64,000 bases of DNA from Pedobacter panaciterrae (GTDB lineage Bacteria; Bacteroidota; Bacteroidia; Sphingobacteriales; Sphingobacteriaceae), in the NCBI RefSeq assembly GCF_013204795.1, contig NZ_JABMKW010000008.1:1054001-1118000 (forward strand), given 5' to 3'. The translations under genes and the position numbers were made by a program. The notes under the pieces are model-generated. The model saw only the letters and a list, made by a program, of their open reading frames with translations. It ran no database searches and was not told the DNA's origin. The first letter of the stretch is position 1. Each line of letters starts with the position of its first letter. Positions 18,679 through 27,385 of the stretch are shown one piece after another.

Positions 18679-20277
18679 ATGAAAACAAATCTCATCATCA
18701 TATTTTTTGCAGTAGCTTTAATTGGAGTTTCCTGTAAAAAGAGTTTCCTGGATAATCCCTCAGAAACGGGACCAACCACCGAAAATTATTATACCACAGC
18801 AGCCGAAGTAAATGGTGCCACAGGACTTTTGTACAATTCTGTATGGAACGACTGGTCTGACAAAGCCTTTATATCTGTAGGTGATGTGCTGGGCGGTACC
18901 GTAACCGGAGTGCAGGGCAACGCACAATACAACTCATTTTATAATTTTAATATCCAAAGTACAGATGGTCTAGTAATGGACACCTGGAAGTCTTGCTATA
19001 AGGCAGCCGGACAGGCATCTGTACTGATTCATACTTTTATGAATAAAAAAACTCAGGTGGCCGATCCTTCCTATCTGGATGTAGGTATTGCCGAAGCCAA
19101 GTTTATCCGTGGGTTTGCGTACTTCTATATCGGCCGTGCTTTTGGTGATGCGCCCATAGTAGAAAACCCGGTAGATCTAACCAAAGCCGGGGCGCCTGCA
19201 ACACCAAGATACCTGCAAAAAGATGTATTAAAATTTGCACTTGAGGACCTTAAGTTTGCAGAAGAAAACCTGCCCGAAATAGCAACTCAGGATGGTCGGG
19301 TTAATAAATATTCAGCAAAAGGGATGATGGCCAAAATCTACCTTTACTTAAAGGACTATGAAAACGCAAGGTTAAAAGCCAAAGAGGTTATAGACTATGC
19401 AACATCAACCAAAAGAATAGGCCTGAATCCTGATTTTCAGGGCATGTTTACCTCCTCAGACATCGCCAACAAAAACAACAAAGAAATGTTGTTTTCATTA
19501 AGATGGTTAGCTGCTATGGGATGGAACGGAGGAAACAGGTACATGCTTTACGTAGGTCCGCAACCTTTGTTAAAACCAAAACCAACAGGAGGAAATGGTT
19601 ATTCAGCAGTGGTTCCGTCGTTCGACATGTTAAATGCTTCAACAGGTTATGCTACCGGCGACCGTAGAAAAGGATGGTCGGTAATGCAGCAGGGCTTTCA
19701 TAAAGCCGATTGGATCAACGACAATTTCCCTAACGGATTTACTTATGATACTACAGGGATAACAAGCGATTTTAAAATTCAAACAGGCACCCGCTCCAAT
19801 ATTCAGAAATATGTTGTAGGACCAAACAGAAGCGCTGAAGTAGTAACTTCCGACAGTCATAACAGCATTTCTACTTATATTCTTCGCTACGCTGACGTAT
19901 TGCTGATTTATGCAGAGGCAGTAATGGCCGGAGGGGGCTCTACCAGCGATGCTACCGCTTTAAGTGCCTTTAACGAAGTACATAACCGTGCTGGTCTGGT
20001 AAGCTTAACCAACATCACGCTTGATGATATCTTACACGAGCGTAAAGTAGAGTTCGCATTTGAAGGCGACTACTGGTTTGACATCCAAAGACAAGGATTT
20101 GCTAAGGCACAGCAGATGATAGCCGCACAGGAGCGTGGTACATTAGGTGGTAACGGCCAGTTAACCAGCTTTAAGGCCACACTTACTTCGGCAAAGCAGT
20201 TGTACCTTCCGGTACCACAACCAGAAACAGTTATTAATCCTTTACTGCTTGAACCTGCAGTAGCTTATTATAAATAG
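18679..20277 (+). CDS. SusD-family outer-membrane lipoprotein (PUL 1)
   Basis: 532 residues. Lipobox GVSC with C19. The RagB/SusD fold is shown by the N-terminal LDNPSETGPTTENYYTTAAEV segment, TPR-like helices (AKFIRGFAYFYIGRAFGDAPIV, SAKGMMAKIYLYLKDYENARLKA) and the C-terminal ILRYADVLLIYAEA, ERKVEFAFEGDYWFDIQR and LYLPVPQPETVINPLL motifs. It acts as the lid of the SusC pore and binds the glycan. It lies 18 bases after susC and 2 bases before the surface glycan-binding protein gene, in one operon. Confidence 0.95.
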   Translation: MKTNLIIIFFAVALIGVSCKKSFLDNPSETGPTTENYYTTAAEVNGATGLLYNSVWNDWSDKAFISVGDVLGGTVTGVQGNAQYNSFYNFNIQSTDGLVMDTWKSCYKAAGQASVLIHTFMNKKTQVADPSYLDVGIAEAKFIRGFAYFYIGRAFGDAPIVENPVDLTKAGAPATPRYLQKDVLKFALEDLKFAEENLPEIATQDGRVNKYSAKGMMAKIYLYLKDYENARLKAKEVIDYATSTKRIGLNPDFQGMFTSSDIANKNNKEMLFSLRWLAAMGWNGGNRYMLYVGPQPLLKPKPTGGNGYSAVVPSFDMLNASTGYATGDRRKGWSVMQQGFHKADWINDNFPNGFTYDTTGITSDFKIQTGTRSNIQKYVVGPNRSAEVVTSDSHNSISTYILRYADVLLIYAEAVMAGGGSTSDATALSAFNEVHNRAGLVSLTNITLDDILHERKVEFAFEGDYWFDIQRQGFAKAQQMIAAQERGTLGGNGQLTSFKATLTSAKQLYLPVPQPETVINPLLLEPAVAYYK

Positions 20278-20279
20278 AT

Positions 20280-21341
20280 ATGAAAACTATTAAAAATCTA
20301 AAGATATTCCTGCTGGCATGTATGGCAGGAGCATTAACCATAACAGGCTGCACAAAAGAAGAGCAGTCGAACAGTAAAGCATCCAATAGTCCGGTGGCCA
20401 ATAAGCTTGATCCGGAAAGGGCAAGCGGAAATACTGTACTCACCTTAACCGGAAGCGGCCTGGGCGATATGACCAGTATTGTTTTTGAAAAAGGGAATGT
20501 GCCTGCTTCATTTAACCCAACACTAAATACAGATAATGCATTGATATTTAGAGTGCCTGATACTGCAAATGGTGGTGCCCAAAACATCATTTTAACAAAC
20601 AGACTTGGAGTTCAGCTAAAAGTGCCATTTAATGTTGTTGCTTTGCCTTTGGTAAATACAGCCTCTAACTATAATTTTATTGAAGGCACAGAAATTACCC
20701 TGGTTGGAAACAACCTTGAGGATGTAACCAGCATAACGCTGGATGGCGCAGCGGCCGAGGCCAGTATCGTATCTCAATCCAAAAAAGAACTGGTAATTAA
20801 AATGCCTGCAACTACGGTAAACAGCGCAAAACTAATACTTACCAACTCTACCGGGCCAATTACCACAAATCAGGTATTTGTGAATCTGGATAAAGCCTAT
20901 AAGATCTTTACAGATGATTATGGTAATGGTTTCGAAAACGGATCATGGGGCCCCGCTTCAATATCAACCGATTTTGCCAAAAGTGGAACCAAATCCTTTA
21001 AAGCAGGATATAACAAAGGAAACTGGAGTGCAGATGGTTTTGCAAACTGGAATGGTGTAGCCAGTATGCCAGAGTATAATTATTTGTCGTTCTGGGTTAA
21101 GGGAGCTTCGGCCGACTATACGCTTTATGTAACAGGCGATGCAAGGGCAGGGGGGTATGGAAATTCAGATAGAAGCGTTCCAATAATAGTACCTGCTAAT
21201 GTATGGACTTACTTTAAAATCCCGATGACAACACTTGAACTTTGGAAAAAAGGTCCGATGAAACAATTAGGCTTCTGGATAGAAGGCCCTGAAAAACAAG
21301 ATGAAAGTTTCTACTTCGATGATGTGATCCTTGTAAAATAA
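20280..21341 (+). CDS. IPT/TIG surface glycan-binding lipoprotein (PUL 1)
   Basis: 353 residues. Lipobox TGC with C24. Two Ig-like IPT/TIG domains follow (about 45-120, GNTVLTLTGSGLGDMTSIVFE; about 125-205, EGTEITLVGNNLEDVTSITLDG). A C-terminal beta-sandwich of about 145 residues is rich in aromatic residues (GSWGP, NWSADGFANWNGV, YLSFWVKG) and resembles a carbohydrate-binding module. The layout is that of SusE-position surface glycan-binding proteins (SGBPs) of Bacteroidota PULs. Mannan binding is inferred from the locus. It starts 2 bases after susD and is followed by a strong terminator, so it closes the operon. Confidence 0.85.
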   Translation: MKTIKNLKIFLLACMAGALTITGCTKEEQSNSKASNSPVANKLDPERASGNTVLTLTGSGLGDMTSIVFEKGNVPASFNPTLNTDNALIFRVPDTANGGAQNIILTNRLGVQLKVPFNVVALPLVNTASNYNFIEGTEITLVGNNLEDVTSITLDGAAAEASIVSQSKKELVIKMPATTVNSAKLILTNSTGPITTNQVFVNLDKAYKIFTDDYGNGFENGSWGPASISTDFAKSGTKSFKAGYNKGNWSADGFANWNGVASMPEYNYLSFWVKGASADYTLYVTGDARAGGYGNSDRSVPIIVPANVWTYFKIPMTTLELWKKGPMKQLGFWIEGPEKQDESFYFDDVILVK

Positions 21342-21369
21342 AAACACACTTAAACCAATTATAATTTAA

Positions 21370-21395
21370 AAAGCCAGGTCATCCGACCTGGCTTT
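21370..21395 (+). terminator. Rho-independent terminator of PUL 1 susCD operon
   Basis: Perfect 11-bp stem AAAGCCAGGTC / GACCTGGCTTT with loop ATCC, followed by TAAATTTT. It starts 29 bases after the SGBP stop codon. Confidence 0.85.
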
Positions 21396-21483
21396 AAATT
21401 TTAAACAAAACTCAGACGAGCTAACAAATTTCGATTAGAAATTGTGTATGATTTGACTAAGGTATAACTATTTTATTAAATAG

Positions 21484-21503
21484 TCTACTAATTCCGTAGA
21501 ATT
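21484..21503 (+). promoter_or_regulatory. Palindromic operator candidate upstream of the encapsulin operon
   Basis: Two overlapping inverted repeats: TCTAC-N7-GTAGA (21484-21500) and AATTC-CGTA-GAATT (21490-21503). They lie 77 bases before the shell gene in an AT-rich leader (TTAATATATAAATTATATATTTA follows, in parts). This is a plausible site for a dimeric sulfur- or cysteine-responsive repressor of the Rrf2 type. The regulator identity is inference; none is encoded nearby. Confidence 0.45.
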
Positions 21504-21579
21504 AATATATAAATTATATATTTAGGGAAGGATTATTTAAAGTAATAGATCTATTTATACATAATTAATTAAACAAATC

Positions 21580-22503
21580 ATGGCAGAAAAATTAAATCCA
21601 ACACAAACCGCATTAGGTGATGTTGCCGCAAGGCCGCTGGCTATTGCAACCCGTACCGTGCCGCAGGCATCATTTATTACTCCAAGATGGTTGCCTCATC
21701 TTTTAAGCTGGACGCCCGTAGAGTCAGGGATTTACAGAGTGAACAAAGTAAAAGAAGGAGAATCAGTGGATGTAGATTGCTCTAACAGAGACGAACGTGT
21801 ATTGCCTAACACATTTGTAGATTATGTAGCACAGCCACGTGAGTATCTGCTTAGTGCAGTAAATACCGTGCTTGATGTACATACCAGGGTTTCCGATTTG
21901 TATAGCAAACCTTACAACCAGATCAGTGAGCAATTGCGCCTTACTATTGAAGCCATTAAAGAACGTCAGGAAAGCGAACTGATCAATAATAAAGAATACG
22001 GTTTGTTGCACAGTATTGTACCTTCTCAGCGTATTTCTACACGTTCAGGAGCACCCACACCAGATGATCTGGATGAGTTGATCACTAAAGTATGGAAAGA
22101 ACCCGGATTCTTCCTCCTTCATCCACTAGCGGTAGCTGCCTTTGGCAGGGAGTGTACACGCAGAGGCGTACCACCACCAACGGTATCTTTGTTTGGTTCT
22201 CAGTTCATCACCTGGAGAGGAATTCCTTTAATCCCTTCCGATAAAGTGCCTATAGAAAATAATAAAAGTAAAATATTGCTCATCAGAACAGGAGAGAGCC
22301 GTCAGGGTGTAGTGGGTTTATATCAGCCCGATCTTCCCGGTGAGCAATCTCCTGGTTTATCAGTTCGCTTTATGGGGATCAATGAAAAAGCAATTGCTTC
22401 TTATCTGGTATCTCTTTACTGTTCGCTGGCAGTTTTGGTAGATGATGCTATTGCTGTACTCGACGATGTTGAAATTAATAAATATCATGAATATAAATAC
22501 TAG
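21580..22503 (+). CDS. Family 2A encapsulin shell protein
   Basis: 307 residues, cytoplasmic, HK97-fold nanocompartment shell. The family 2 signature is visible: N-arm LATRT-like stretch IATRTVPQASFITPRWLPHLLSWTPVESGIYRVNKV (about 22-58), then SNRDERVLPNTFVDY, the helical block ISEQLRLTIEAIKERQESELINNKEYGLLHS (about 127-157), ITKVWKEPGFFLLHPLAVAAFGRECTRRGVPPPTVSLFGSQFITWRGIPLIPSDKVPI and C-terminal FMGINEKAIASYLVSLYCSLAVLVDDA. There is no cyclic-nucleotide-binding insert, which separates it from family 2B. Family 2A shells are known to package cysteine desulfurase and store elemental sulfur. The desulfurase gene follows after 3 bases. Confidence 0.92.
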   Translation: MAEKLNPTQTALGDVAARPLAIATRTVPQASFITPRWLPHLLSWTPVESGIYRVNKVKEGESVDVDCSNRDERVLPNTFVDYVAQPREYLLSAVNTVLDVHTRVSDLYSKPYNQISEQLRLTIEAIKERQESELINNKEYGLLHSIVPSQRISTRSGAPTPDDLDELITKVWKEPGFFLLHPLAVAAFGRECTRRGVPPPTVSLFGSQFITWRGIPLIPSDKVPIENNKSKILLIRTGESRQGVVGLYQPDLPGEQSPGLSVRFMGINEKAIASYLVSLYCSLAVLVDDAIAVLDDVEINKYHEYKY

Positions 22504-22506
22504 GTT

Positions 22507-24189
22507 ATGAGTGGTACAATTAATGGTCCGAATGGACTGCCAGATGTACATCTCTTAGAGAAACTGGCAAATGAACTTTTTTTCTCGGCTCCCGGAACAT
22601 TGGATAAAACTCAATCTTCACCTTTGGCAATTAATCAGGGAAATTCTGTCGATCTTCTGGATCCGCAAACAAGTTTGCCGGATGCAAATAATCTGGGGCT
22701 GGGGCATGTGCCTGCCTCCACACATGGAAGTGGGGGTATCTCACCCGGCACCAAATCAGTGAATGCCCTGCCGTTTGAAAACGACAGACCCTTTGAGAAA
22801 GAATTGAGCAAAGCCCTGGCTGCAGTTAATGTTTACAGTCCTTCTTCTCAATTGCCATTTACACCTTCGGCAGTTTTGGGAGAACATTCATATTACTTCT
22901 CTTCTGCAGAAAAGCTTGCCAAAGGAGACTACCGCGAAATAACTGGCCAATCTTACCCTGCATTTAACGTAAACATTGTTCGTAACGATTTCCCAATCCT
23001 TTCAGAGTATGTAAGCGGAAAACCCCTGATTTGGCTGGACAACGCTGCAACCACCCAAAAACCGCGACAGGTAATAGAAAGGTTAAGCTATTTTTATACA
23101 CATGAAAATTCCAACATACATCGCGCTGCCCATGAATTAGCTGCCCGTTCTACCGATGCTTATGAAGCAGCAAGACAGAAGATACAGCACTTTATAAATG
23201 CCAGATCAGCAAATGAAGTGGTATTTGTACGCGGAACAACCGAGGCTATAAACCTGGTTGCAGATAGCTGGGGTGCCCAATATCTTCAGGAAGGAGACGA
23301 AATCATCATCAGCCATTTGGAACATCATGCCAATATAGTTCCTTGGCAGTTATTGGCCAAAAAGAAGAACTTAAAACTAAGAGTGATCCCGGTAGATGAT
23401 GATGGACAAGTCATTCTTGATGAATATGCAAAATTGCTGAATCCAAGAACAAAGCTGGTTTCTTTCACCTTGGTGTCTAATGCATTGGGAACGGTAACCC
23501 CGGCAAAAACAATTGTAGATATGGCTCATGCTGCGGGAGCAAAAGTGCTTGCCGATGGCGCACAGTCTGTTTCACACATTCGTACGGATGTACAATCACT
23601 TAATGCAGATTGGTTTGTGTTTTCTGGGCATAAAATTTTTGGGCCTACAGGTATTGGTGTATTATATGGTAAAGAGGAGTTGTTAAACAGTTCACAGCCT
23701 TATCAGGGTGGCGGCAATATGATTAAAGATGTAACGTTTGAACATACCCAGTTTAATCCCGCGCCATCACTTTTTGAGGCAGGAACAGGTAATATTGCGG
23801 ATGCAGTTGGTTTAGGCGCGGCAATAGACTATGTTCAAAAGATTGGGATTGACAATATTTACAGCTATGAGCATTTTTTGTTAGGCTACGCAACAAAGCA
23901 GTTACAGCAAATTCCAGGGTTGCGCTTAATTGGAACGGCAACTAATAAAACGAGTGTGCTTTCATTCGTATTAGATGGATTTACAACTACTGAAGTTGGC
24001 GAGGCATTAAGCAAAGAAGGTATTGCCGTAAGATCCGGCCATCATTGTGCTCAGCCCATACTGAGAAGGTTTGGATTGGAAGCAACAGTGCGACCATCTT
24101 TGGCATTCTATAACACTTGTGCAGAGATTGATAAATTGGCTGATACAGTTAGCAGCTTAAAAAGCGGAAATCAATTTCGTGTAAGGTAG
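22507..24189 (+). CDS. SufS-type cysteine desulfurase with encapsulin cargo-loading extension
   Basis: 560 residues against about 410 for ordinary SufS. Residues 1-155 are a Pro/Ser/Gly-rich, largely disordered extension with short helical islands (LLEKLANELFF at 16-26; PFEKELSKALAAVN at 95-108; SSAEKLAKGDYREI at 132-145), expected to bind the shell interior. The catalytic part follows: WLDNAATTQKP, NIHRAAHELAARSTDAYE, the PLP-binding lysine K376 (FSGHKIFGP), ADGAQ, and the active cysteine C514 in RSGHHCAQPILRRFG (type II context). It removes sulfur from L-cysteine, giving alanine and persulfide. It is co-transcribed with the shell, and a strong terminator follows. No serine acetyltransferase or rhodanese gene adjoins, unlike many family 2A loci. 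Confidence 0.93.
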   Translation: MSGTINGPNGLPDVHLLEKLANELFFSAPGTLDKTQSSPLAINQGNSVDLLDPQTSLPDANNLGLGHVPASTHGSGGISPGTKSVNALPFENDRPFEKELSKALAAVNVYSPSSQLPFTPSAVLGEHSYYFSSAEKLAKGDYREITGQSYPAFNVNIVRNDFPILSEYVSGKPLIWLDNAATTQKPRQVIERLSYFYTHENSNIHRAAHELAARSTDAYEAARQKIQHFINARSANEVVFVRGTTEAINLVADSWGAQYLQEGDEIIISHLEHHANIVPWQLLAKKKNLKLRVIPVDDDGQVILDEYAKLLNPRTKLVSFTLVSNALGTVTPAKTIVDMAHAAGAKVLADGAQSVSHIRTDVQSLNADWFVFSGHKIFGPTGIGVLYGKEELLNSSQPYQGGGNMIKDVTFEHTQFNPAPSLFEAGTGNIADAVGLGAAIDYVQKIGIDNIYSYEHFLLGYATKQLQQIPGLRLIGTATNKTSVLSFVLDGFTTTEVGEALSKEGIAVRSGHHCAQPILRRFGLEATVRPSLAFYNTCAEIDKLADTVSSLKSGNQFRVR

Positions 24190-24198
24190 CAGATCTTA

Positions 24199-24233
24199 TT
24201 GAGGCTGGTATATAGAAAGTATGCCAGCCTCAA
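24199..24233 (+). terminator. Terminator of the encapsulin operon
   Basis: Stem TTGAGGCTGG / CCAGCCTCAA (10 bp), extended by four further pairs including one G-U, with loop TAGAAAG. It begins 10 bases after the desulfurase stop codon. The flanks are A/T-rich but a clean T-run is absent. Confidence 0.7.
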
Positions 24234-24283
24234 CTATTATTAAGCCAAAACTGCTATATTAGCGGAAGCAAGCAAACTATTAA

Positions 24284-24634
24284 ATGGACCATCCTTATAA
24301 ATCAGAACTTTTAGTAAACCTAAAAGCACATTATCTTGGCCGCAACTGGCGCTCAATTAGCTATTTTGATGCTAAAAGAGATGAGATTTTATTTGTTTTA
24401 CCTGAAACGGATGATGTTAGCCATGCACTTAACAATTTGTATGAGGTTTTAGGAACATTGCCAGAGATCGATCATCCTAAGGAACGTGTAGTAATCAGTT
24501 TCTGCTATGAAAACGGCGATTCATACTGTTCGCGTTTAATTAATCCCAACAAACAGGACGAAATCAACCTTGCTTTGATTGGCTACCGTCCGGAACGCAA
24601 AATCCGTCCTGAAGAACTTCAGGAGATGGATTAG
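24284..24634 (+). CDS. Hypothetical protein
   Basis: 116 residues, no signal peptide or membrane segment, acidic C-terminus (PERKIRPEELQEMD). I do not recognise a family. The mixed alpha/beta pattern (EILFVLPETDDVSHALNNLYEVLGTL, RVVISFCYENGDSYCSRLI) suggests a small globular cytoplasmic protein. It follows the encapsulin terminator by 50 bases, so it is probably a separate transcription unit with no sign of a role in the compartment. Confidence 0.6.
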   Translation: MDHPYKSELLVNLKAHYLGRNWRSISYFDAKRDEILFVLPETDDVSHALNNLYEVLGTLPEIDHPKERVVISFCYENGDSYCSRLINPNKQDEINLALIGYRPERKIRPEELQEMD

Positions 24635-24713
24635 TAAAGCTTTCTCGCTCAAAATGTTACGATAGTAACGGATTATATTTCATAAATTAGAGTACACACA
24701 AATAAAACACGCT

Positions 24714-25466
24714 ATGAAATCTAATTTATGTTTTTTCATACTGCTCTTCTATGGGCTGTATGTTCAGGCCCAGGAACAGCCTGATTTTGAGAAAAAGGTA
24801 AGGTTTGGGATTAAAACAGGCATTAACGGCTCTCTTTTTACACGCAACGTAACGCCCACAGCCAACTCAAAAAGAACTGACCTCAGTTATTTTAACCGCT
24901 ATTTCCGTGCATCTGCACTTGTTGGATTAACTGCCGATGGGCGATTAACAGAACGAATTACACTGGGTGCCGAGTTGCTCTTTAATTCCAGAGGGATGGT
25001 TTACAGAGAAAAGAATAATTATGTAATTATTGTTGACGATGACGGACAGGAGCAGCAGGCCTATAATAACTATAATTTCAATATTGATTATGTAGAACTC
25101 CCAATTCTGATCAGTTACAATTTTAAACCAAGTGCATACAGGCTCTTCTTATCGGCTTATGCCGGCATGGCACCGGGTATTGCTGTTAATTCGAAAACAA
25201 AATTAAGATATGAAGATGGGGTAGACGGCGATGGCGGCAGGGGCCGAAACGAAACGCTGCCTTTAAAATATGTAAATCATTTTAACAACAGCTTGCTTGC
25301 GGGTATTAAGGTGGGCGACAATAAACCATTTAGAATAAATCTTTATGGTGATTTTAGGATCAGTTACACCCTGCTGCCGGTTTTTAATCGCACTGTATCA
25401 GACCAAGGCGATAACCTGGATACCCGAATGCTTACCTTTTCTGCAAGCCTTGGTGTAAGGTTTTAA
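24714..25466 (+). CDS. PorT-like outer-membrane beta-barrel protein
   Basis: 250 residues with a signal peptide at 1-19 (VQAQ). The mature part alternates strands and turns: RFGIKTGINGSLF, ASALVGLTADGRLTERITLGAELLFNSRGMVY, YVELPILISYNFKP, LFLSAYAGMAPGIAVN and the C-terminal strand TFSASLGVRF ending in an aromatic residue. This is the eight-strand pattern of the PorT/OMP_b-brl_2 group common in Bacteroidota. The specific function is unknown. Confidence 0.75.
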   Translation: MKSNLCFFILLFYGLYVQAQEQPDFEKKVRFGIKTGINGSLFTRNVTPTANSKRTDLSYFNRYFRASALVGLTADGRLTERITLGAELLFNSRGMVYREKNNYVIIVDDDGQEQQAYNNYNFNIDYVELPILISYNFKPSAYRLFLSAYAGMAPGIAVNSKTKLRYEDGVDGDGGRGRNETLPLKYVNHFNNSLLAGIKVGDNKPFRINLYGDFRISYTLLPVFNRTVSDQGDNLDTRMLTFSASLGVRF

Positions 25467-25509
25467 TTAGTAAACCAGTCGTTATCGGAGTTTTACTGAG
25501 GTGTTGTTA

Positions 25510-25578
25510 GGGCTTTGATAGGGCATTCCCAGGGCTTTTTGCCCTATCAAGGCCCTATCAAGGCCCTGTTAAAGCCCC
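25510..25578. repeat. 11-bp-periodic inverted repeat (cruciform-like, possible bidirectional terminator)
   Basis: Three GGGC-headed 11-base units (25510-25542) face four GCCC-headed 11-base units (25541-25578), including two identical GCCCTATCAAG copies at 25541 and 25552. The core stem TTGATAGGGCA (25515-25525) / TGCCCTATCAA (25540-25550) is perfect. It lies in the 163-base gap between the barrel gene and the FAD oxidoreductase. It may act as a terminator, or be a member of a dispersed repeat family. Confidence 0.7.
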
Positions 25579-25629
25579 ACAGCCAAAAGTTTGATATAAA
25601 ATGTATATTTTGCTGTTCTAACCAAATAC

Positions 25630-27303
25630 ATGTTTAACCCTATTACTAATAAAATGTTATATAAAACGATACTTACTTCCATTTTTATTATACTTTCCAA
25701 TTTTGGTCTGCAGGCTGCAGATAAAAAACCATATGAAGCAGATCTTATAATTTACGGTGGTACCTCAGCAGCGGTAACAGCAGCAGTAACTGCTATAAAA
25801 TTGGGTAAAACTGTTATTGTTGTTTCTCCCGATATTCATCTCGGAGGCTTGTCATCCAGTGGATTGGGTTTTACAGATACCGGAAATAAAGAGGTGATAG
25901 GAGGCTTATCCCGAGATTTTTATCATCGGGTTTATTTACATTATCAGCAAGATACTGCATGGAAATGGCAAAAAAAGGAAGAATATGGGAACAAGGGGCA
26001 AGGAACACCTGCTATTGATGGTAAAGACCGCACAATGTGGATATTTGAACCACACGTTGCCGAAAAAATAATGGAAGATTTTATCAAAGAAAGTAATATT
26101 AAAGTTTACCGCAATGAATGGTTGAACCGTAAAGATGGTGTAGAGATGAGGGATGGTAAAATTACATCAATCACTACCTTAAGTGGTAAGCAATTTAGTG
26201 GTAAAATGTTTATTGATGCCACCTATGAGGGAGATTTGATGGCTGCGGCAAAGGTTAGCTACCACATAGGCCGTGAAGCAAACAGTGTATACGGAGAAAC
26301 CTGGAATGGCGTGCAAACAGAAGTGTTTCAGCATGGCCATCATTTTAAAACAAATATAGATCCATATAAAGTTACCGGCGATAAAAGCAGCGGTCTACTG
26401 GCAGGCATATCCGACCAGGATCCGGGGATAAAAGGAGAGGGCGATAATAAGTTGCAGGCATATTGCTTTAGAATGTGTCTCACCAATAAGGCAGAGAACA
26501 GAATTACATTTCCAAAACCTGATAATTACAACCCGGCAAATTACGAATTGCTGGCTAGGGTGTTTCAGAGTGGATGGAAAGAGTTGTTTGATAAATTTGA
26601 TGACATACCCAATCATAAAACGGATACCAACAATCATGGTCCGTTCAGTACCGATTATATTGGCATGAACTACGATTATCCGGAGGCTTCGTACGAAAAG
26701 CGAAAGCAGATCATTAAACAGCATGAAGATTATCAGAAAGGATTAATGTATTTCATGATCACAGACCCACGTGTTCCGGCTGATCTGCAAAAAAGACTGC
26801 AAACATGGGGTTTATCTAAAGACGAATTTAAAGATAATGGAAACTGGCCCCACCAAATTTATGTAAGAGAGGCCAGAAGGATGATAAGTGATCAGGTACT
26901 TACAGAAAACGAAACTTTAGGACGGAAGGAAGTGCCTCAACCTATTGGGATGGGTTCTTATGCTTTAGATTCGCATAATACACAACGATATGTAACCGAT
27001 AAGGGATTTGTGCAGAATGAGGGCGATATAGGTGTGCATGCCCCTAAACCTTATAGCATCTCTTACGGATCAATAGTTCCTAAAAAAGGAGAGTGTGGCA
27101 ATTTGCTGGTGCCGGTTTGTGTTTCCAGCTCCCATATTGCTTATGGTTCCGTTAGAATGGAACCTGTTTTTATGATCCTTGGTGAATCAGCAGCAACTGC
27201 AGCTGTTATAGCCATAGATGACCAGGTAGATGTTCAGCAGGTTGCCTTTAAAAAACTGGAAACCCAGCTGCTAAAGCAAAAGCAGAGATTAAGGTTGAAT
27301 TAA
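25630..27303 (+). CDS. Secreted FAD-dependent oxidoreductase (FAD_oxidored family)
   Basis: 557 residues. N-terminal signal sequence to about residue 29 (LQAADKK). The FAD-binding Rossmann motif is YEADLIIYGGTSAAVTAAVTAIKLGKTVIVV (about 33-63; GGTSAA is the glycine turn, slightly altered from GxGxxG), followed by LGGLSSSGLGFTD, typical of the PF12831 group. Later blocks are DATYEGDLMAAAKVSYHIGRE, IYVREARRMI and the C-terminal VPVCVSSSHIAYGSVRMEPVFMILGESAATAA. Members often sit in glycan-degrading loci and may oxidise sugars or uronates, but the substrate is not established. An alternative start, at the internal ATG at 25654, gives a shorter signal. The HTCS of PUL 2 follows after 79 bases. 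Confidence 0.85.
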   Translation: MFNPITNKMLYKTILTSIFIILSNFGLQAADKKPYEADLIIYGGTSAAVTAAVTAIKLGKTVIVVSPDIHLGGLSSSGLGFTDTGNKEVIGGLSRDFYHRVYLHYQQDTAWKWQKKEEYGNKGQGTPAIDGKDRTMWIFEPHVAEKIMEDFIKESNIKVYRNEWLNRKDGVEMRDGKITSITTLSGKQFSGKMFIDATYEGDLMAAAKVSYHIGREANSVYGETWNGVQTEVFQHGHHFKTNIDPYKVTGDKSSGLLAGISDQDPGIKGEGDNKLQAYCFRMCLTNKAENRITFPKPDNYNPANYELLARVFQSGWKELFDKFDDIPNHKTDTNNHGPFSTDYIGMNYDYPEASYEKRKQIIKQHEDYQKGLMYFMITDPRVPADLQKRLQTWGLSKDEFKDNGNWPHQIYVREARRMISDQVLTENETLGRKEVPQPIGMGSYALDSHNTQRYVTDKGFVQNEGDIGVHAPKPYSISYGSIVPKKGECGNLLVPVCVSSSHIAYGSVRMEPVFMILGESAATAAVIAIDDQVDVQQVAFKKLETQLLKQKQRLRLN

Positions 27304-27370
27304 TAAAAACAACTATTGTATTTTTATGGCAAATCTATTTGTTTTACTTTCGTTGAACTAAAGGATAGGG

Positions 27371-27385
27371 TTAACACCAAATATG
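27371..27385 (+). promoter_or_regulatory. Leader element TTAACACCAAATATG containing the HTCS start codon
   Basis: Variant of the element at 15450 and 31539. Here the terminal ATG is the start codon of the HTCS gene itself, which argues that the sequence is a translation-initiation context. Confidence 0.4.
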
